DNA of 64,000 bases from Nomia melanderi. Taxonomy: Eukaryota > Arthropoda > Insecta > Hymenoptera > Halictidae. Where the stretch lies: assembly GCF_051020985.1 (NCBI RefSeq), contig NC_134999.1, forward strand, positions 806,001 to 870,000, written 5' to 3'. How positions within the stretch are numbered: position 1 is the stretch's first letter; each line of letters opens with the position of its first letter. Both the position numbers and the translations under genes were made by a program. The notes under the pieces are model-generated. The model made no database searches. It was not told the DNA's origin and was given only the letters and a program-made list of their open reading frames with translations. Shown piece after piece: positions 46,410 through 59,981 of the stretch.

Positions 46410-49400
46410 AGTTCGAAAGTTATAACGAAATGTCACTAACTTCTTCGATCCAAACCATTGTGTCCCGCACGGTCAGGAATTGGATACAAGGATTAGAATA
46501 TCCATTAATTGCTCGGTACACATTCGTATTTTGTATAACATTGTGAATAGTTAATTTAATAAATATAAATTTATAATAAAAATAGATACTGTCATTTGAA
46601 TACGCAACACAAACGTTTATATCAAAAGTCTTACGATCATTGGAATGGTGAAGAATCACAGTATATTTTTGAATTTATAAATAGAAACTTTTAGAAAATA
46701 TTTTAACCATAAAACGTGATCTTTCTACCAACTAATTATTAAAACGGGTAATCAATATTCATTACTGAACCTAAAACAAGAAAATACAGAAAAAAATCAC
46801 ACGCGCACATACAGTAGAACGTAAAAAGGAAATATAATCAAGGAACGAAATATACAAATGCTTTACATTGGTGTTACCTTTTTTTACAAACAGAACGATT
46901 CATCACGGTATTGTAGAATAATGTTATCGTTATAAGAAAGTGTAAAAAGTATATAATGAAAGAGATAACATACATAAACACATTTAGAAAGCGTAATCAC
47001 TATGATAAAAAATAAATCACAAATAGCACATGTATGGACTGCGATACAGACACTATTACGGTATGATCAAGTATTTAAGTATCTCTAAAAATCGAAAAAC
47101 CTAAATGTTGAATATCTTTATAAATATCGAGTGTTGATGAAAGCCGAATGTGAGTCACCTTATTTCTGTTCTAGATTTATCAAAATAAGTTTTATCAAAA
47201 TGGACCGCTGTGACATGTCCAAGGTGCAGAATAAAATTGTTCTGTTCGAGGGTTAGGATTTTCAAGAAAATCAAGCATGGAACATTTACTACTAGAGAAG
47301 CCACCATCCCAATCAGCGTGTTTTTGATTGGAGAACAATACGAATGGAACGATTTTATTTAAGAAATGTTTTTTTTAAACCACGGAGTCGAGATTATGAT
47401 GATGTTCACATATAGTCGGAACAATATTATACTATATTGTTGAAAATAAAGTTTTGGGAGATATCAATAAATAACTCTAGAGGAAACACCTGAACATTAT
47501 TTTCTCAATATAGTGAACGTGATACTACCCTTCGCTGCATATTACTGCTATGATAATGAACTGTATCTCTATATTCTTTATTTTGACATTGATTAGACCG
47601 TTGAAATTTTAACTATTCGGTGTTCACATCTTATATTTTATGGGTTGAATAGGTAAATATCTTCAAAGGCAATATACCTTTAATGTTCATAATATCCATT
47701 ACTCAGCATTTTTATAATCCTTATGCGATGCGACAAACACATTTTCAAAATTTAGTGTAAACGTATGGTCTTGAATAATTGAAGATCACACAATGGGACC
47801 ACATTTATTAGCAAACAGTTGAATTGGAGAATTCTATTTACATTCTTTACGTGAGAACTTGTTTACGTTATTAGATTACGTATACAACCGTCCATAGTTA
47901 TTCGAATAATGTCGAATCTATTTGCAATTGAATGTCGCCATAAAATGTCGTTCAAATATTATGTTACAATAATTAATAGTTTCCTGTTAATACTATTGAT
48001 TTGTGGATTATTTATAAATGTTATTGATGTTTACTGTATAAAATTATAATATAATAATATAATAGTAACAAATTGAATGAGTTGCTATCTTAATTTTGAT
48101 TTTCCATGACCGATTCAAATGTTATAATAATTACGGACGGTAGAGTATTTTACACTATTCGGTCTCGAATAACTTTCGTAACCAAGGGCATCGATTTTGA
48201 ATTGATCATGCAAAAACAATCATACACTTTGATTTTAATGTATAGAGGTGTATCAAAGATATAGTTTACAGTAAAAAGATACTAAAAATGGGCGGTAATT
48301 AATAACATGTGGAAGGTATCAAAAAATATAAAGAGCCAGATTGCTTATATTACTTAGTGTTCAAACATTCCTAATTACATATACGAGCACAAATTCCCAT
48401 ACCGCAATAGTTTCAACAATTTTGTTATACAAACGACATGTTACGCAAACACTGTTAGCATTGAACCTTACTCTAAGAGTGGCAGCTTAGTTATACAAAA
48501 AATATTTATATCGAAACAGAAGAAAACGTTTTATTCTAATATTCTTTCTTCATTTTTTAATACAAAGTTATCTCATGCTTAGTTGTATATGCATGTTATT
48601 CGAACGCATATCTTATAACGATAAAACAATTACTAATAACAGAGCAGGCGTTACGTTGATAAGCAAAAAGATAGAATAAAATGAGAAAATATACTCTCCT
48701 CGTAATGGAGTTAAAAGAGCGCCGGAAATAAAACACAGTAACAGTAGTTACTACTATCGGTATGATTATAAGACCAGGTAACCAATTATACATAAGTATT
48801 ATACTATATATTCGTATATTTGCAAAAAATCTACTAATACTTTTCTTATAATAACACTGATATCAGTTTGATATAGACTATGTATGTTCGTCTAAATTAT
48901 AGCGAAGAATAAACTTCTGTGACTATTATAAATTCTTCAAACATTTTTTATTAAAGTAAAAAATAACATATTATTGAAACTTAGATTTTCTAGTATGTTA
49001 TTTTACACAGAAACAATGTGCCAGTTTGAAAGGTTAATAATTTCTCGTATAAAAATAATTCAAATAAAAGCGTAAGTCTTTAATTATGAAGGTATTAGCA
49101 CAATGGTGATATGCTTAATAATAATACAATGAACAGTAATAAGTTGCAAGCAATCTGTTAGTAACAGCTAAAACTAAGAAATACAATCTATGTTGTATTT
49201 TATTAGCTTATATGATAGATGATCAGAAAAATCATTCATTTATAATCAAAATATGGAAAAGCAATTAGAATGTACAAAAAATTGGGACAAAAATATCGGC
49301 GAGGAGTAATTTAATTTTTGTCGCTTTAAAGTTTCTTTAGATAATAATACACTATCGGTAGGTAAAATGTTATCATCGACGTGTTGCGTTTTGATAAATG

Positions 49401-49566
49401 TGTCGGTGCTCAATATGTGGTTACTGTATACATTTCACATAAACAAGATAGGAGATAGCATACAACTTATAAATTTTACAAATGCATGTACAATAAGGAA
49501 CAAAGTATTCGTACAGAACTATTTTTTCAATGTTTTTCAAAACTTCTTTTAAATGTTTTCCTGGTG
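46410..49566. other. Gene-free AT-rich stretch
   Basis: Read on both strands without finding recognisable coding sequence, terminal repeats or RNA genes. The only short ORFs lack homology and splice support. Confidence 0.45.
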
Positions 49567-49791
49567 TTAACGCTAGATTTACAAACCTTCATTATACACT
49601 TCATTCTATTGTTTTTAGAAAAATAAGTATTCATTGATATACGTATGTATATCTTGGAAATGACAGTTTCGAAAACAGCGAATTAGAATATGTATAATTG
49701 TATCAACCAAGATTAACTTAAACTCTTACTAAATAATGTTTGTGAAATTGAATATCCGTCAAATTGACACCTTCTGTAGATCTAGTATTAA
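49567..49791. mobile_element. TTAA-flanked MITE, copy 4
   Basis: The 225-bp unit starts TTAACGCTAGATTTAC and ends GTAGATCTAGTATTAA; its right subterminal GTCAAATTGACACC corresponds to AGTCATTTTGACTGG of copy 1. The length matches copies 1 and 2 closely. Ends are mutated relative to them, so it is an older insertion of the same family. Confidence 0.68.
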
Positions 49792-49799
49792 ATATCCAT

Positions 49800-49860
49800 T
49801 GTACTCATATCTGTTCAATAGGATTTAAGTCGCACGGCGGAGCGGTTAATATATGGAGGG
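49800..49860 (-). pseudogene. Tc1 transposase trace (DLNPIEQI)
   Basis: The minus strand reads APPCDLNPIEQI, equivalent to the SPDLNPIE block that holds the catalytic glutamate in Tc1 transposases. Nothing else is recognisable around it, so this is a very short relic directly beside MITE copy 4. Confidence 0.4.
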
Positions 49861-50439
49861 TATTGCGGAATAATTATTGTCACACTGTTTATGCTACGTA
49901 TCTCGGACCTCAGTTCTTGCACATTCATTCTTATTTAACTTAGAGGATTTAGTATTTTATTTATAAATTTTATTTCGCGTTTCCCGCGATATGCAATTTC
50001 AGCCTATTGTACATAAATTGCAGCATTTCTCCGTTAATTCGTCAAAGCTCCAACACTTATTCTCTCTTGCGGAAATCATGAAAGTAATACGAAAATGCAT
50101 TTAATTCGTCTAAGTTAGACTTCTTTAAAAATAGCTTTTGGCCATGCTTCCCTGCAACGGACGTGTTATCGCGGACATGCGAGTTTCTAAACTGGAATAT
50201 TATTTCTATGTTTAATAGAATGTCAAGAATGTTTGGATGGCATCGGTACGTTGGTTTTTAAGATATATACCATAGAGAAAAACTGAGTATGCCAATACCC
50301 TTTTCGATACATTGCGTGGGAGCGTAGGAACGTAGAGGGCGAGGTTCAGCGGAAATTGAGCGCTGTTATTAAACCTGATCCTATTTATACATTATTCATC
50401 AATGGTACTTTCACGATGGGAATTCGAAAGACAATAGAA

Positions 50440-51128
50440 ACTATACGATCTTTCATATGTCGTTGAAAGCATCGCTGCGAAATGCAATAAGAGAGTGCAG
50501 CGAAGAAATTTACCTCTGTTCGATGCATTTTTTCCTCCCTTCATCTGTGACCATAACAGAGCAAAACACTACCCCACCCCTCGTGGAACGGTTTGCGAGT
50601 AACGTACACCATTGGTGTCCGAGCGTAGCCGAGGAGAGACGACCTTTAACACGACCATGGAGAGTGGATTCTACACGCAATAGTTTGAGCTTGCGCAATG
50701 CTTTCGAAAGGCGCGTCCTGGCTCCGTCGCTTTCGAGCTCGGGCTTTTACTCGTCGACGAGCTTTCGTGCTGGAGCGTGTGTGTCTTTCTTCGCGTATCC
50801 GAGAAACGAACAAGAAATAATAGGAGAGTAAAGGGGTTTCTCGCGTTCCTTGCGTTCTCCTGGACAAATATTTCCGCATCTTGAACAGAACACGTTACGT
50901 TAGTTCCACCCACCGAGTGTAAATCGAGTCGGTTCGCCCGCGAAAATGTAACAACCGAGTGGATAGGTTCCTCAGAAATTGCTTTCGATCGAGAGGTCAA
51001 GTTGGAAGATCGGTCCCCGCGCTGTAGATCGCCAGTGAATCATCTCGACGAGAAGCTCCATGGCGTGAGGCATCGGAACGGTGAACCGCCTACCCCTTTG
51101 TGAAAGTCTGAAGCTTGACAAAAGTCAG
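50440..51128 (+). promoter_or_regulatory. CpG-rich block; possible promoter and first exon of a plus-strand gene
   Basis: Base composition changes sharply from AT-rich to GC- and CpG-rich, with many CG dinucleotides (for example CCGAGCGTAGCCGAGG near 50618). It returns to AT-rich by about 51300. A strong splice donor, CAG then GTATGT, lies at 51128/51129. Short ORFs on both strands resemble no known protein, so the block is more likely 5' UTR plus core promoter than coding. If so, the gene would continue beyond the window after a very long first intron. It could instead be an old CG-rich repeat. Confidence 0.35.
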
Positions 51129-53090
51129 GTATGTCCAGACGCATTTTCTTTTCCTAGAGTCGGTCTTCTTGGACGTTCGCGCAGGCTGGCGAATTTACCC
51201 TCGATACGCTTACATAGCTTCCTTGGACCGCTACCGGCTTTGTCTAGTCGCTTTTTCACTCGCTGTTGCAGTCAAGTGGACATGAAATTGTTCATCGAGT
51301 CGTATGAGGGTGTGATATCTTTATATGTATATACTGTATTTATATGTCGTATCTTTTGAGGATAATATAATTCGATATCGGCTTTTTACTGTTACTTCAC
51401 CGGCGAAAATAGACCCGAAGACAAATTAAAATGATTCGCGTTTTCGCGACTTACGTTAAAACACCGTAATGTTACATTAATGTTAAATGTTTTGTGGAAA
51501 ATTCTAGTCGGCTACGCGCGGCGCAGTACTTCGCCGACCCCTCCTATCACCTTCCATTAACCAGCGAGAACTCGAAGAGAAATTTTGCTACGTTGGAAAC
51601 CTTTTAGTAGCTTTTTTCACACACTATTTACCTTCCATTCCGTAAAAGTCGAGAACGCGATCAGTGGTAACCCATTTATACGATAGGGCGTGGAGAACCG
51701 AAAGTACTTTTAATAACGAATCAATTGATTCTAAGTGGAAGATCTGAAATTACAAGGAGTCCGAGTTGCAGGAATTTTCAGACTCGAACTAGAAATAACG
51801 GTTGTTGTGTTCCTTTCCGACAACCGACAGCCCACTGGCGACAGTCGACAACTGAATACAGGTCAATTTGGCCTGTAACTTACCGTTCATATGTAATGAC
51901 ATTCCTGGCTTCTTGCAACAGGTTAGCGAACATTATTTCGGAGTCTGAACGAATATGGAGACGTATTAAAGAATTTTACGTAAACTCGCGATTCCTTTTA
52001 TTTCTCAGAACAGTGGAAAATTATTGGAGTACACGCAAAAGATATGATTTTCACATACCAAGAAGTGTTCATCTGTACATCGATGCACGGTGCGCGTAAA
52101 AAACGTTCGTGTAACCATTAATTTTGAAAGAATGTCGTAGGAAATAAATTCCAATTATTGTTGGATAAAAATAATAAATATGGATAGTTATTATACTATC
52201 CTGTGTACTTCTTGCAATCAATACAACGACACCTAAACTCAACATGTTTAACCCCTTCGGACTTGAAATTTGTTCAATCCAATTTAAAATACGAGTATGC
52301 TTTCACTATTTTCGTTACATTTTTGTTTTTGTTTTGTTACGGCTGAAGCTTAAATCTCTACAGAGTAAATATACAAGATGAAGCTGCTAGTGTTAACAAT
52401 CGGTAAAACAGGTATCTATTTGTGTATTTTAAATTTAAAACTTGGGCTAACGTCAGCACTTTGAATTTCTTTACAGCAATGAGAGTAATGCTTATTACAA
52501 TGAACCACAAGTCTGGAGAGGTTAAGTGCATTCAACGTCATTAATGGATATAGTACATTTTACGTAAAAGTTGCTAAAACTGTGATAGAGGAGTAAACAC
52601 ATTGTCAGTTTGCATAATCGTTACGGCTCTAAATTTCCTCGCGACATTATGAAATTTTGAATGTTGTGAATGGAACGCGGTTCACGATTTACAAGACAAT
52701 TAACGAGTAGACTTCGCGCAGTATATAGTAATCTGGGTTAGGTGCAAGTCGTATTTTAATTTTTAACTTCTCTATATTCTCCTGAGAAGTTCACGTAAGT
52801 AGCGAAATTATATTTTCATAAAGTTAAGACTTGCAATTAGTATTATAAAAAAAAAAATAAGAAGAAAGGTTATTGTTTATTCTGGGAATTCAATTAATTT
52901 ACGAACATTTTACGTAAAATAATAACTTTAACGGTGGATAATTACTTTCGTATACGTATAATAAAAATTATTTATTTAATATATTATTATTTATTTATTG
53001 TAAAATCGTTGATTTGTTAATATGTACTGACGCAACTTCGTTGTCATGACACTTTCTCTATTACGCTTTGCAATTTTTCTGTATTTTTCG
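51129..53090. other. Gene-free stretch after the CpG block
   Basis: CG content tapers until about 51960, then AT-rich sequence follows. No coding sequence was recognised. A TTAACCCCTTCGG start at 52250 and CTAGTGTTAA at 52387 look transposon-like but do not match one another. Confidence 0.4.
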
Positions 53091-53094
53091 GTTT

Positions 53095-53480
53095 CTGCTC
53101 CACATAATATTTCGATGGGGATTAAGGTCGGGACACTTTAGACATTAATATGTATTTCGGTCGTATAAAAATGTTTTAACGATACTTACAGTGCGCTCCG
53201 GATCGTTATCTACTCGGTTTACCATAAATATTTCTGCAGATGGTAATAATATCTTATGTCTGTTCTATATTGTGTATAAATTCACCACCTTTCTTTAACA
53301 TCGCCGTAATACAATTTCATTATTGTTCTTAATATAATTATAATTTAAACGATTTTTCGCGAGAACAATTTTTTTTCTCCAGAATAAATGGCCTTTTCCT
53401 TGCAATTTTGCCTTTTATATGAAATACATCCAACTATAGCCGAACAATTCCGACACTTATTTTACAACGGCGTTTTTACA
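53095..53480 (-). pseudogene. Tc1-like transposase relic
   Basis: Minus-strand text reads LPSADIFMVNRVDNDPERTVSIVKTFLYDRNTY, then LKCPDLNPHRNIMW. This aligns with the WIFQQDNDPKHTSKSVKNWL..SPDLNPIENLW region of Tc1 transposases, including the aspartate of the DN motif; the glutamate position is changed (NPHRN). About 100 residues of the C-terminal catalytic half remain, with frame breaks. Confidence 0.7.
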
Positions 53481-56400
53481 TCATTTTCCGAGAAACATTA
53501 CTCATACGTACATTAATGGCGCTTAATATATCATATAAATAGTTGTTCCGAAATTTTTAGAAATAGAGACAGTTCCTCTCGATGTTGTTATGGGAGGGTG
53601 ATTTTCATTCCTTCGCATATCTTGATTCTTATATACGTCTATTTTATTATTTCAATTGTTTCATAGATATAAACAAATAGCTGTTGCCAAATCAAAACAA
53701 GTATTGTACAATTAACGTACGGAACCCAGGATGTTTACGGTGAAATAATTCTCGTTGGATCTGATTTCTTCGTTTCATTTTCATGTAAAACATTTCTATT
53801 AAATCAACTAGAAACTAAGTTATTTACATACTTGATTTTGTGACGGACAAGGTATTGCGAAATTATACGATCGAACAGGTTATTTTATATGGAGAAATAA
53901 ATTGGAAGAAACGAGTAACACGTTGTCACTTGAGTTTAGTTCTTTAGAACATCAAGTTCGAAAATATCATATGTCATGTTATATGTATACGTGCACATTA
54001 ATAGTATTTGGCGACAGTAGTAATTAAATTTATCTTCAATATTATGAATTTCCGATAATGTTACAGAATTATCTTTTGCTTGTATTCACTCGACGACATT
54101 TTGTGTATCTTTGATATTGATTGTTCCCGGATATGCTAGTGAAAATCGTTAAAGTTTTTCAGAATGTGGAATATCGAAGTGTGATTAAAATCGCTTACTA
54201 TCGAATCGAGAAATTTGTCTCCGGCTTGCTATTGAAAAACCATGACTCTATTTCAAGGTATGAACGTCAAAAAGAAATTTATGAGCTAAAGGTTTAGAAG
54301 TCGACATTGAATTTCTTGTGTGAGGCCATTCTTTGTTACTGCTCTAATTTCCTGAAAGGATGGAAATACTTGTTCACCAACTGTTGGAAGACAAATTACA
54401 GTCTCTAGATTTCATATCGTTTATATTTCAACGTATCATATTGTTAGTTTTTTAAATAAATGAACAATTTACCATCAATTTCTAACGAAAAGTTTTGTAG
54501 ATTAATTTCTTAATGAAACAAATTTAATGAAAATATGGTTCCAGTAGATATGTCGTAATCTTAAGGGAACATGTACAATTTAAGAATTAACCGGTTGAGC
54601 GCGGAACGGTTTTCTTCGACATGTGTAAAAAATGCAAATCATATAATTTTCCGTAAGGGAAAATAGGATAGTTTAGACCGGCTTCTAAATTGGAAGTATC
54701 ATAGTTATATTCCATATGTAGTAAACACATTTATCTAATAGTATAAATTAATTTATAGTTTCTATGCCATTGAAAAAAAGCACTAAAATAAAAAGCTCTA
54801 CAATAAGTAATAATTTTAGTCTGATGCAGTTTGTAACGTTACCTGTGGTTTAGACAAGCCATAACTTTTTACTGCTAAGTAAATTATTCATTGTGATCGA
54901 TGTAATGGCAAAGAAAGATGATATTTTTAATGTTATTACATTATTTTTCTGAAACTTGCAATAGTTTTTGTTTATTACACCTGGACGTAGGTTAGTTTTG
55001 AAAATTGGACCACCTAATGATTAAATTGGAGCGGTTCGAATTAAGCGAAGCTTTATTTTCTTGAAGCTAAAATTACCTAAATCTAGAAACTATGGGAAGT
55101 GGGGTGGGAAAGTATGAGAAGGGCTATGATCGCATACAAAAATAATAGAAATAAAATTCCGAGGGGTATAATGTATCAAAAAGTATGTACCTTAAAATAC
55201 AAAATTGAGGGATCACTTGTAATGATTCAAGTAAAGTCGGGAATAATTCGAGTTATTTTTATTTTCATATATTGCAGTTTGTTCTTATAGTTTCAAATAC
55301 AAATTTTATTTAGGTTTCTACAGTATGCTATTCAATCAGAATTTCTATCATCAGAGTTGTTTTTATTCTTTTTATATAGTATGTAAGTATGTTGCTTCTA
55401 TTTGACCTTGTATATAATAATTATCTGTAGTGTGCATTTTATACATTTCTTAATCAAAATAACTTAGACCGTTGCTGTGTTAAACGCATTTTTTTATAAT
55501 CAGTCACATTATATTTCAGTCAGTTCTTTAGATTCATGTACCAACCACAGTACTACGATTCTTATTTCTTATTTCTTTCTGTTCAAAGATATCAACACGT
55601 ATTCACTTTATGGAAGTATTCGCTGAAGTGGTCTAAGATAGGAAACTTTTCCCTACATGTATACTTGTAGGGAATTAATATAAATGTTTGTTTGCCAAAA
55701 TTGTATTGATAAATAAATAGCGCGTGGTTCCGTATTCAAACGGGTAGAATACAACTTGTATACATATATATGTTCACCGCTCTCTGACTATCTAACTGAA
55801 ATTTCAATCATTTTTTATGGGAATAAAGTTAGTATAGTGTAATTTCATCTTATTTTGGCAGTTTAATAAATAATAAATAACTCAAATAAATATCTATCTT
55901 GATCGTGGAAATATAAACCATATTAGTGGTATAAAATTGCTAAATAGATTACTAACTGTTGATAATTTAATAAATTCATGTATAATGTTATATGATGAGA
56001 GAGATCTGTAACGGAGGAATAAACAGAGGAGGAACTGAACAGTACACAGGGTGCAGTTACGAAAATTGTTTATCTTTCTTTTTTAAGTACATGAGAAAAC
56101 TTACATATCAGTCTAATGCATAAATATGGGATAGAAATGTTCCATGCTTCCTAGCGTATATTAGGAATGTAGGAAAATTGGGAAATGCTCGTTGCAGCAG
56201 TGGTATGGCGCTAAAATGATTAGCTAGTTAATGAATTTCAAGATTATTACTTGAAATTCCTTTTACATGATTACGTTTCTAGAATATTAGATAAATATAA
56301 TATGTAATATTCAATGTTGAAAAGAAGTCTGAATTTCAGCACACTATTTTTTTTTAAATTTTGTTTAGATACCTACATCGACAGTATTTGACGAATAAAG

Positions 56401-57376
56401 ACTAAATTTCAAATTTCAGGTTTGGAAATTCATCGGTTTAGTAGTTTTGCATATATAAAGTTCATTAACAAATATGTATATAAAATGGGATTGGTAGCTC
56501 CGATTTTGATGATTTTGAAATATATTGTCAAGATCATCATTTTAAACAACTTTTTCTTTGAAAAAAACCAGCATTTTTCTAGTTTTCGAAATAATTGCAA
56601 AAAACTTCTTCCACTACTGCGTGAAAATGTGTCTGGAACGCAGCACGGGTATAGCCGCACGTTCACGACGATTCAGCCGTTAATCTTCTCGAGATAAGTT
56701 GCAGTAGTTCGGTACGATGTTTCGATGTTAACGTTACGATGTTAAAAGTAAGATTAACTTAAATAACAGAAATTTGTATGAGTAGGTCTGTATTTTATGG
56801 GGTGGAAGTACAGTTCACCGTCCACGTTATCACTTTATAATTCGTAAAAATCCTATATTCTCGTAAAGTCGGTTTAATTGTAATTTCAAGACAATGACTT
56901 ACAAGAATCTTGAACTCAAAATTCTTAGAGGAATCTTTTAAAATATCGAAGGTACGTTCATGTATACATATTGAATTTAATGTAGTGGTAGAAGAAGTTT
57001 TTTGCGATTATTTTGAAAACTAAAAAAAGAAACCGCTGGTTTTCTTCAAGGAAAAATTTGTTTGAAATGATCACCATGAAAACACATTTAAATACAGTCA
57101 AAATCGATGCCGCCTATACCATTATATATGCATATTTATTAATTAATTTTATATAAGGATAATTTGTAAACCAATGAATTCCCAAATCTTAATCTTAAAA
57201 TTTTGTCCTTTTCATCGAGTACCATCGATATATGTAAAAAATGTTAAAAAAAAAATGTTGCCTCAAAGTAAAGTGCAACCGAATAAGATATTAAGAACTA
57301 TTAATAAAGTTATTAATATATTATAAGTATGTGTTTACATATTTATATTGCTACCAATTTTCCTTGACAATATATT

Positions 57377-57379
<3 letters not shown>
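53481..57379. other. Gene-free AT-rich stretch
   Basis: No recognisable coding sequence, RNA gene or clear element ends. A TTAACCGGTTGAGCGCGG motif at about 54590 resembles TTAA-type transposon ends, but no partner end was found. Confidence 0.4.

Positions 57380-57417
<38 letters not shown>
57380..57417. repeat. (TA)n microsatellite
   Basis: About 19 uninterrupted TA dinucleotides. Simple sequence repeat, likely length-variable. Confidence 0.95.
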
Positions 57418-57418
<1 letters not shown>

Positions 57419-58444
57419 CATTTAGTTAGTTGAAAATTGGATACTTATATAAGTCGGAATGTTTATTAAAAGTTGTATACTGTTTAAGAATAGTTTGATG
57501 TAAATGTATTCCAAATAACTGTTCTTCTAAACGTAAAAAGTTTTTATGTGTATATTTAATGTGCAGCATAAATGTAGTAGCTTTAGGAGTTAAAATTTTT
57601 CAATTACTGAATAAACCAATAGGCTGTACGTGCCTTTATTAATGTGTTATTTTATTTTTCAAAATAATACTTTGCTTTATTTTCCACTGGTACAATTTAC
57701 TCAAAAGTCTGTAATTGAATTCTCAAAATAATCGTATATTTTTTTAAAGGCAAATCTTTCTATATTTTCTCGAAAGATCATAGTCTTATGATCTTTGTTC
57801 AATAATTGTTTATTACAAAGTTATGCACCTTTAAGTGGAATCTCTTTTTTTCATAACTTCCCCTCGATTTTGAATTTTTATTGTAAAGTGATATGAAGAT
57901 TTGGCTAAAGTGTCATCTGTACAATAAATAGGGACTATAATAAATATTTTAGAATTTTTTTTTCAGATTTTTACAGAACTCACAACAATGATAAATTAGG
58001 TCTGACCATTAAAGGTCCATATTACCGACCATGTGAGTGAAAAAGCATTTTGTTGGCGCAGCGAAGGGTTAATATCCATAAAATAGTGAAAATATGCGCA
58101 TAACAATTATTCGTACATTTACAGTAAAAAAAAAATAATAAGACTGATTTAATCGAACCTTTTCAAGGATATTGGCATATATGTGTACATTTGATTTTAG
58201 TTTAACATGAAAGTCCATCGAACAGGGACTTGCTTTATTTTTGTATAATTTACATAACCAACATCCTCCGTCTTTGTATTGCTTAATTTGTATCAATTTG
58301 AACAAAATAAACTGCAGTCAACTTTAAAATTATAATCATCTTTGCCGTAAAAAAAACTTCAGCTCTGAAGAGATGAAAGAGCAGAATATCACTAAGTTGT
58401 AATATTTTAATATTTAGTGGGATTCCCTTTTGGATTATGAGTTC
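57418..58444. other. Unassigned AT-rich spacer
   Basis: No gene was recognised. An AGCGAAGGGTTAA motif near 58060 resembles a TTAA-type transposon end on its own. Confidence 0.4.
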
Positions 58445-58690
58445 ATTGTTACAAACAACCCCTTTTTAAAACACTTCGTAATTAAATTCGGTTTGACCAT
58501 ATTTTTATTTTAGAAGGTCCCAAATGTACTGAACAATATTTCTATCTGAAAACCGTGGAGGTATGTTCAAATATTTTCGAACATTATTTAAGACTCATGT
58601 TTGTGTATCGGTAGTTCAATGCTTTGGTTAGCTTGAATATATTAAGATGAAGTATTTCAATCGAATTGAACAGCATGGTAAAGTAAAGAT
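58445..58690 (-). pseudogene. Tc1-like transposase relic
   Basis: Minus-strand text shows SKLTKALN..., then, across frames, PPRFSDRNIVQYIWDLLK, corresponding to the KHTSKLTKNFL and PARSPDLNIIENIWDLLK blocks of Tc1 transposases. The glutamate position has become glutamine. About 80 residues of the C-terminal half remain. Confidence 0.6.
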
Positions 58691-59981
58691 GTGCCTTTAT
58701 CATTTATATTCAAATTCATCAAAATTGAAAAAAAAATTCCTCTTAGATAGTTAGTTTAAGATAAGCTGTTTGGTAAAATGTCGCTGTACATATGGCTGTA
58801 ATCCATAATTGACGAAACTGACAATCGAGTAAAATCATATTAAAATAAAGGGGATTGTTTCTTCTCTAAATTATTAGTTGTCCGATTTTTTCGCCTATTT
58901 TCCTTGTGGATCTATCTTTCGTATTATTTTTGTCTATTAATGATTTCTTGTATAGTACATCTTGATTATTATGAAAATTTATAATAATTTGTCGTTCTCC
59001 TGGTGCTGTGTTTTCCTCTTTTTGAGTAATTAGTAATTAAAGTTAACAGTAATTTCTAATGGCGAAGTGCAACATTAAATTTTGAACCTAACAATATTAT
59101 GTGATCGTTTCCAGGCAACTAATACCTCCAATATTTACATTTAATGTTCTCTATTATAAACAAGGTACATATCAAACTACGAATGAAATAGTAAAAGTGT
59201 ATGAATACTTATTATTACGCACATATTTTTACTATTTTATGAATATTAATTAATACTTCAACACAGTTCAAGGATTCGCGTCAATTCTGTTTTCAAGTTA
59301 TTCTAAAGACTTCAAAGAATATGAATGTGTATAGTTTTTGTTCTATAACAATTTTCCTAATGAACGATGTTCTACAATATATTTGTTAAAATTATTCACT
59401 GTACAAATAGTTTTTACTTTGTGTATTTTGTTTTTTACAGTTGATGAAATGAGGCTCAATACTTCACAATCAACTGTTCAACGCCCATATATTTATACTT
59501 TAAAACACGTGAAACAGAATCACATGGGTATTTACCTTAATTAAACATTTGAGGGATTGAGTTCTAGATTCATCCACTGTACGTGTAATGTGTATTTACT
59601 TAGAGGCGTATACATCTCTATAAAATAGGAATTTCTCATTCAAGACTAATATCCTTACACATACAGCGTAAATTGATTCATTTTCTCTTTATGAAAACAA
59701 AATTCATCCCAACCACTCCCTATCCATAAGGGTTTTTTTGCGATTTTGTAATTTTTACATCGTTATACAGTGTTTATCATTGGATATGTATTCGAAACGC
59801 ATCAGTAAGCTACATATACGTCTTTTCATTGTGCGATTACTCTCACATAAATACTGTCCATTTGTAATTTATTGATGCAACTGAAATATGGATAAGGTAG
59901 GCTTCCCTATAACCTCGTTAAAAAATTCTGCGTTGAACGGAATTCACATTTACAGATTTTCCATTAAGTTCCACCGACGAA
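58691..59981. other. Unassigned AT-rich spacer
   Basis: No gene, RNA or repeat was recognised. Confidence 0.4.

Noticed and set aside
50457..51000. Open frames of 62-124 codons on both strands of the CpG block
   Set aside because: Overlapping frames on both strands are expected in GC-rich DNA with few stops; no domain or homology was recognised.
52250..52398. TTAA-bounded segment (TTAACCCCTTCGG ... CTAGTGTTAA) as a fifth MITE
   Set aside because: The two ends are not inverted repeats of each other; TTAA is common in AT-rich DNA.
54588..58065. TTAACCGGTTGAGCGCGG and AGCGAAGGGTTAA as ends of one 3.5-kb element
   Set aside because: The end sequences differ after the first few bases and nothing inside supports a single element.
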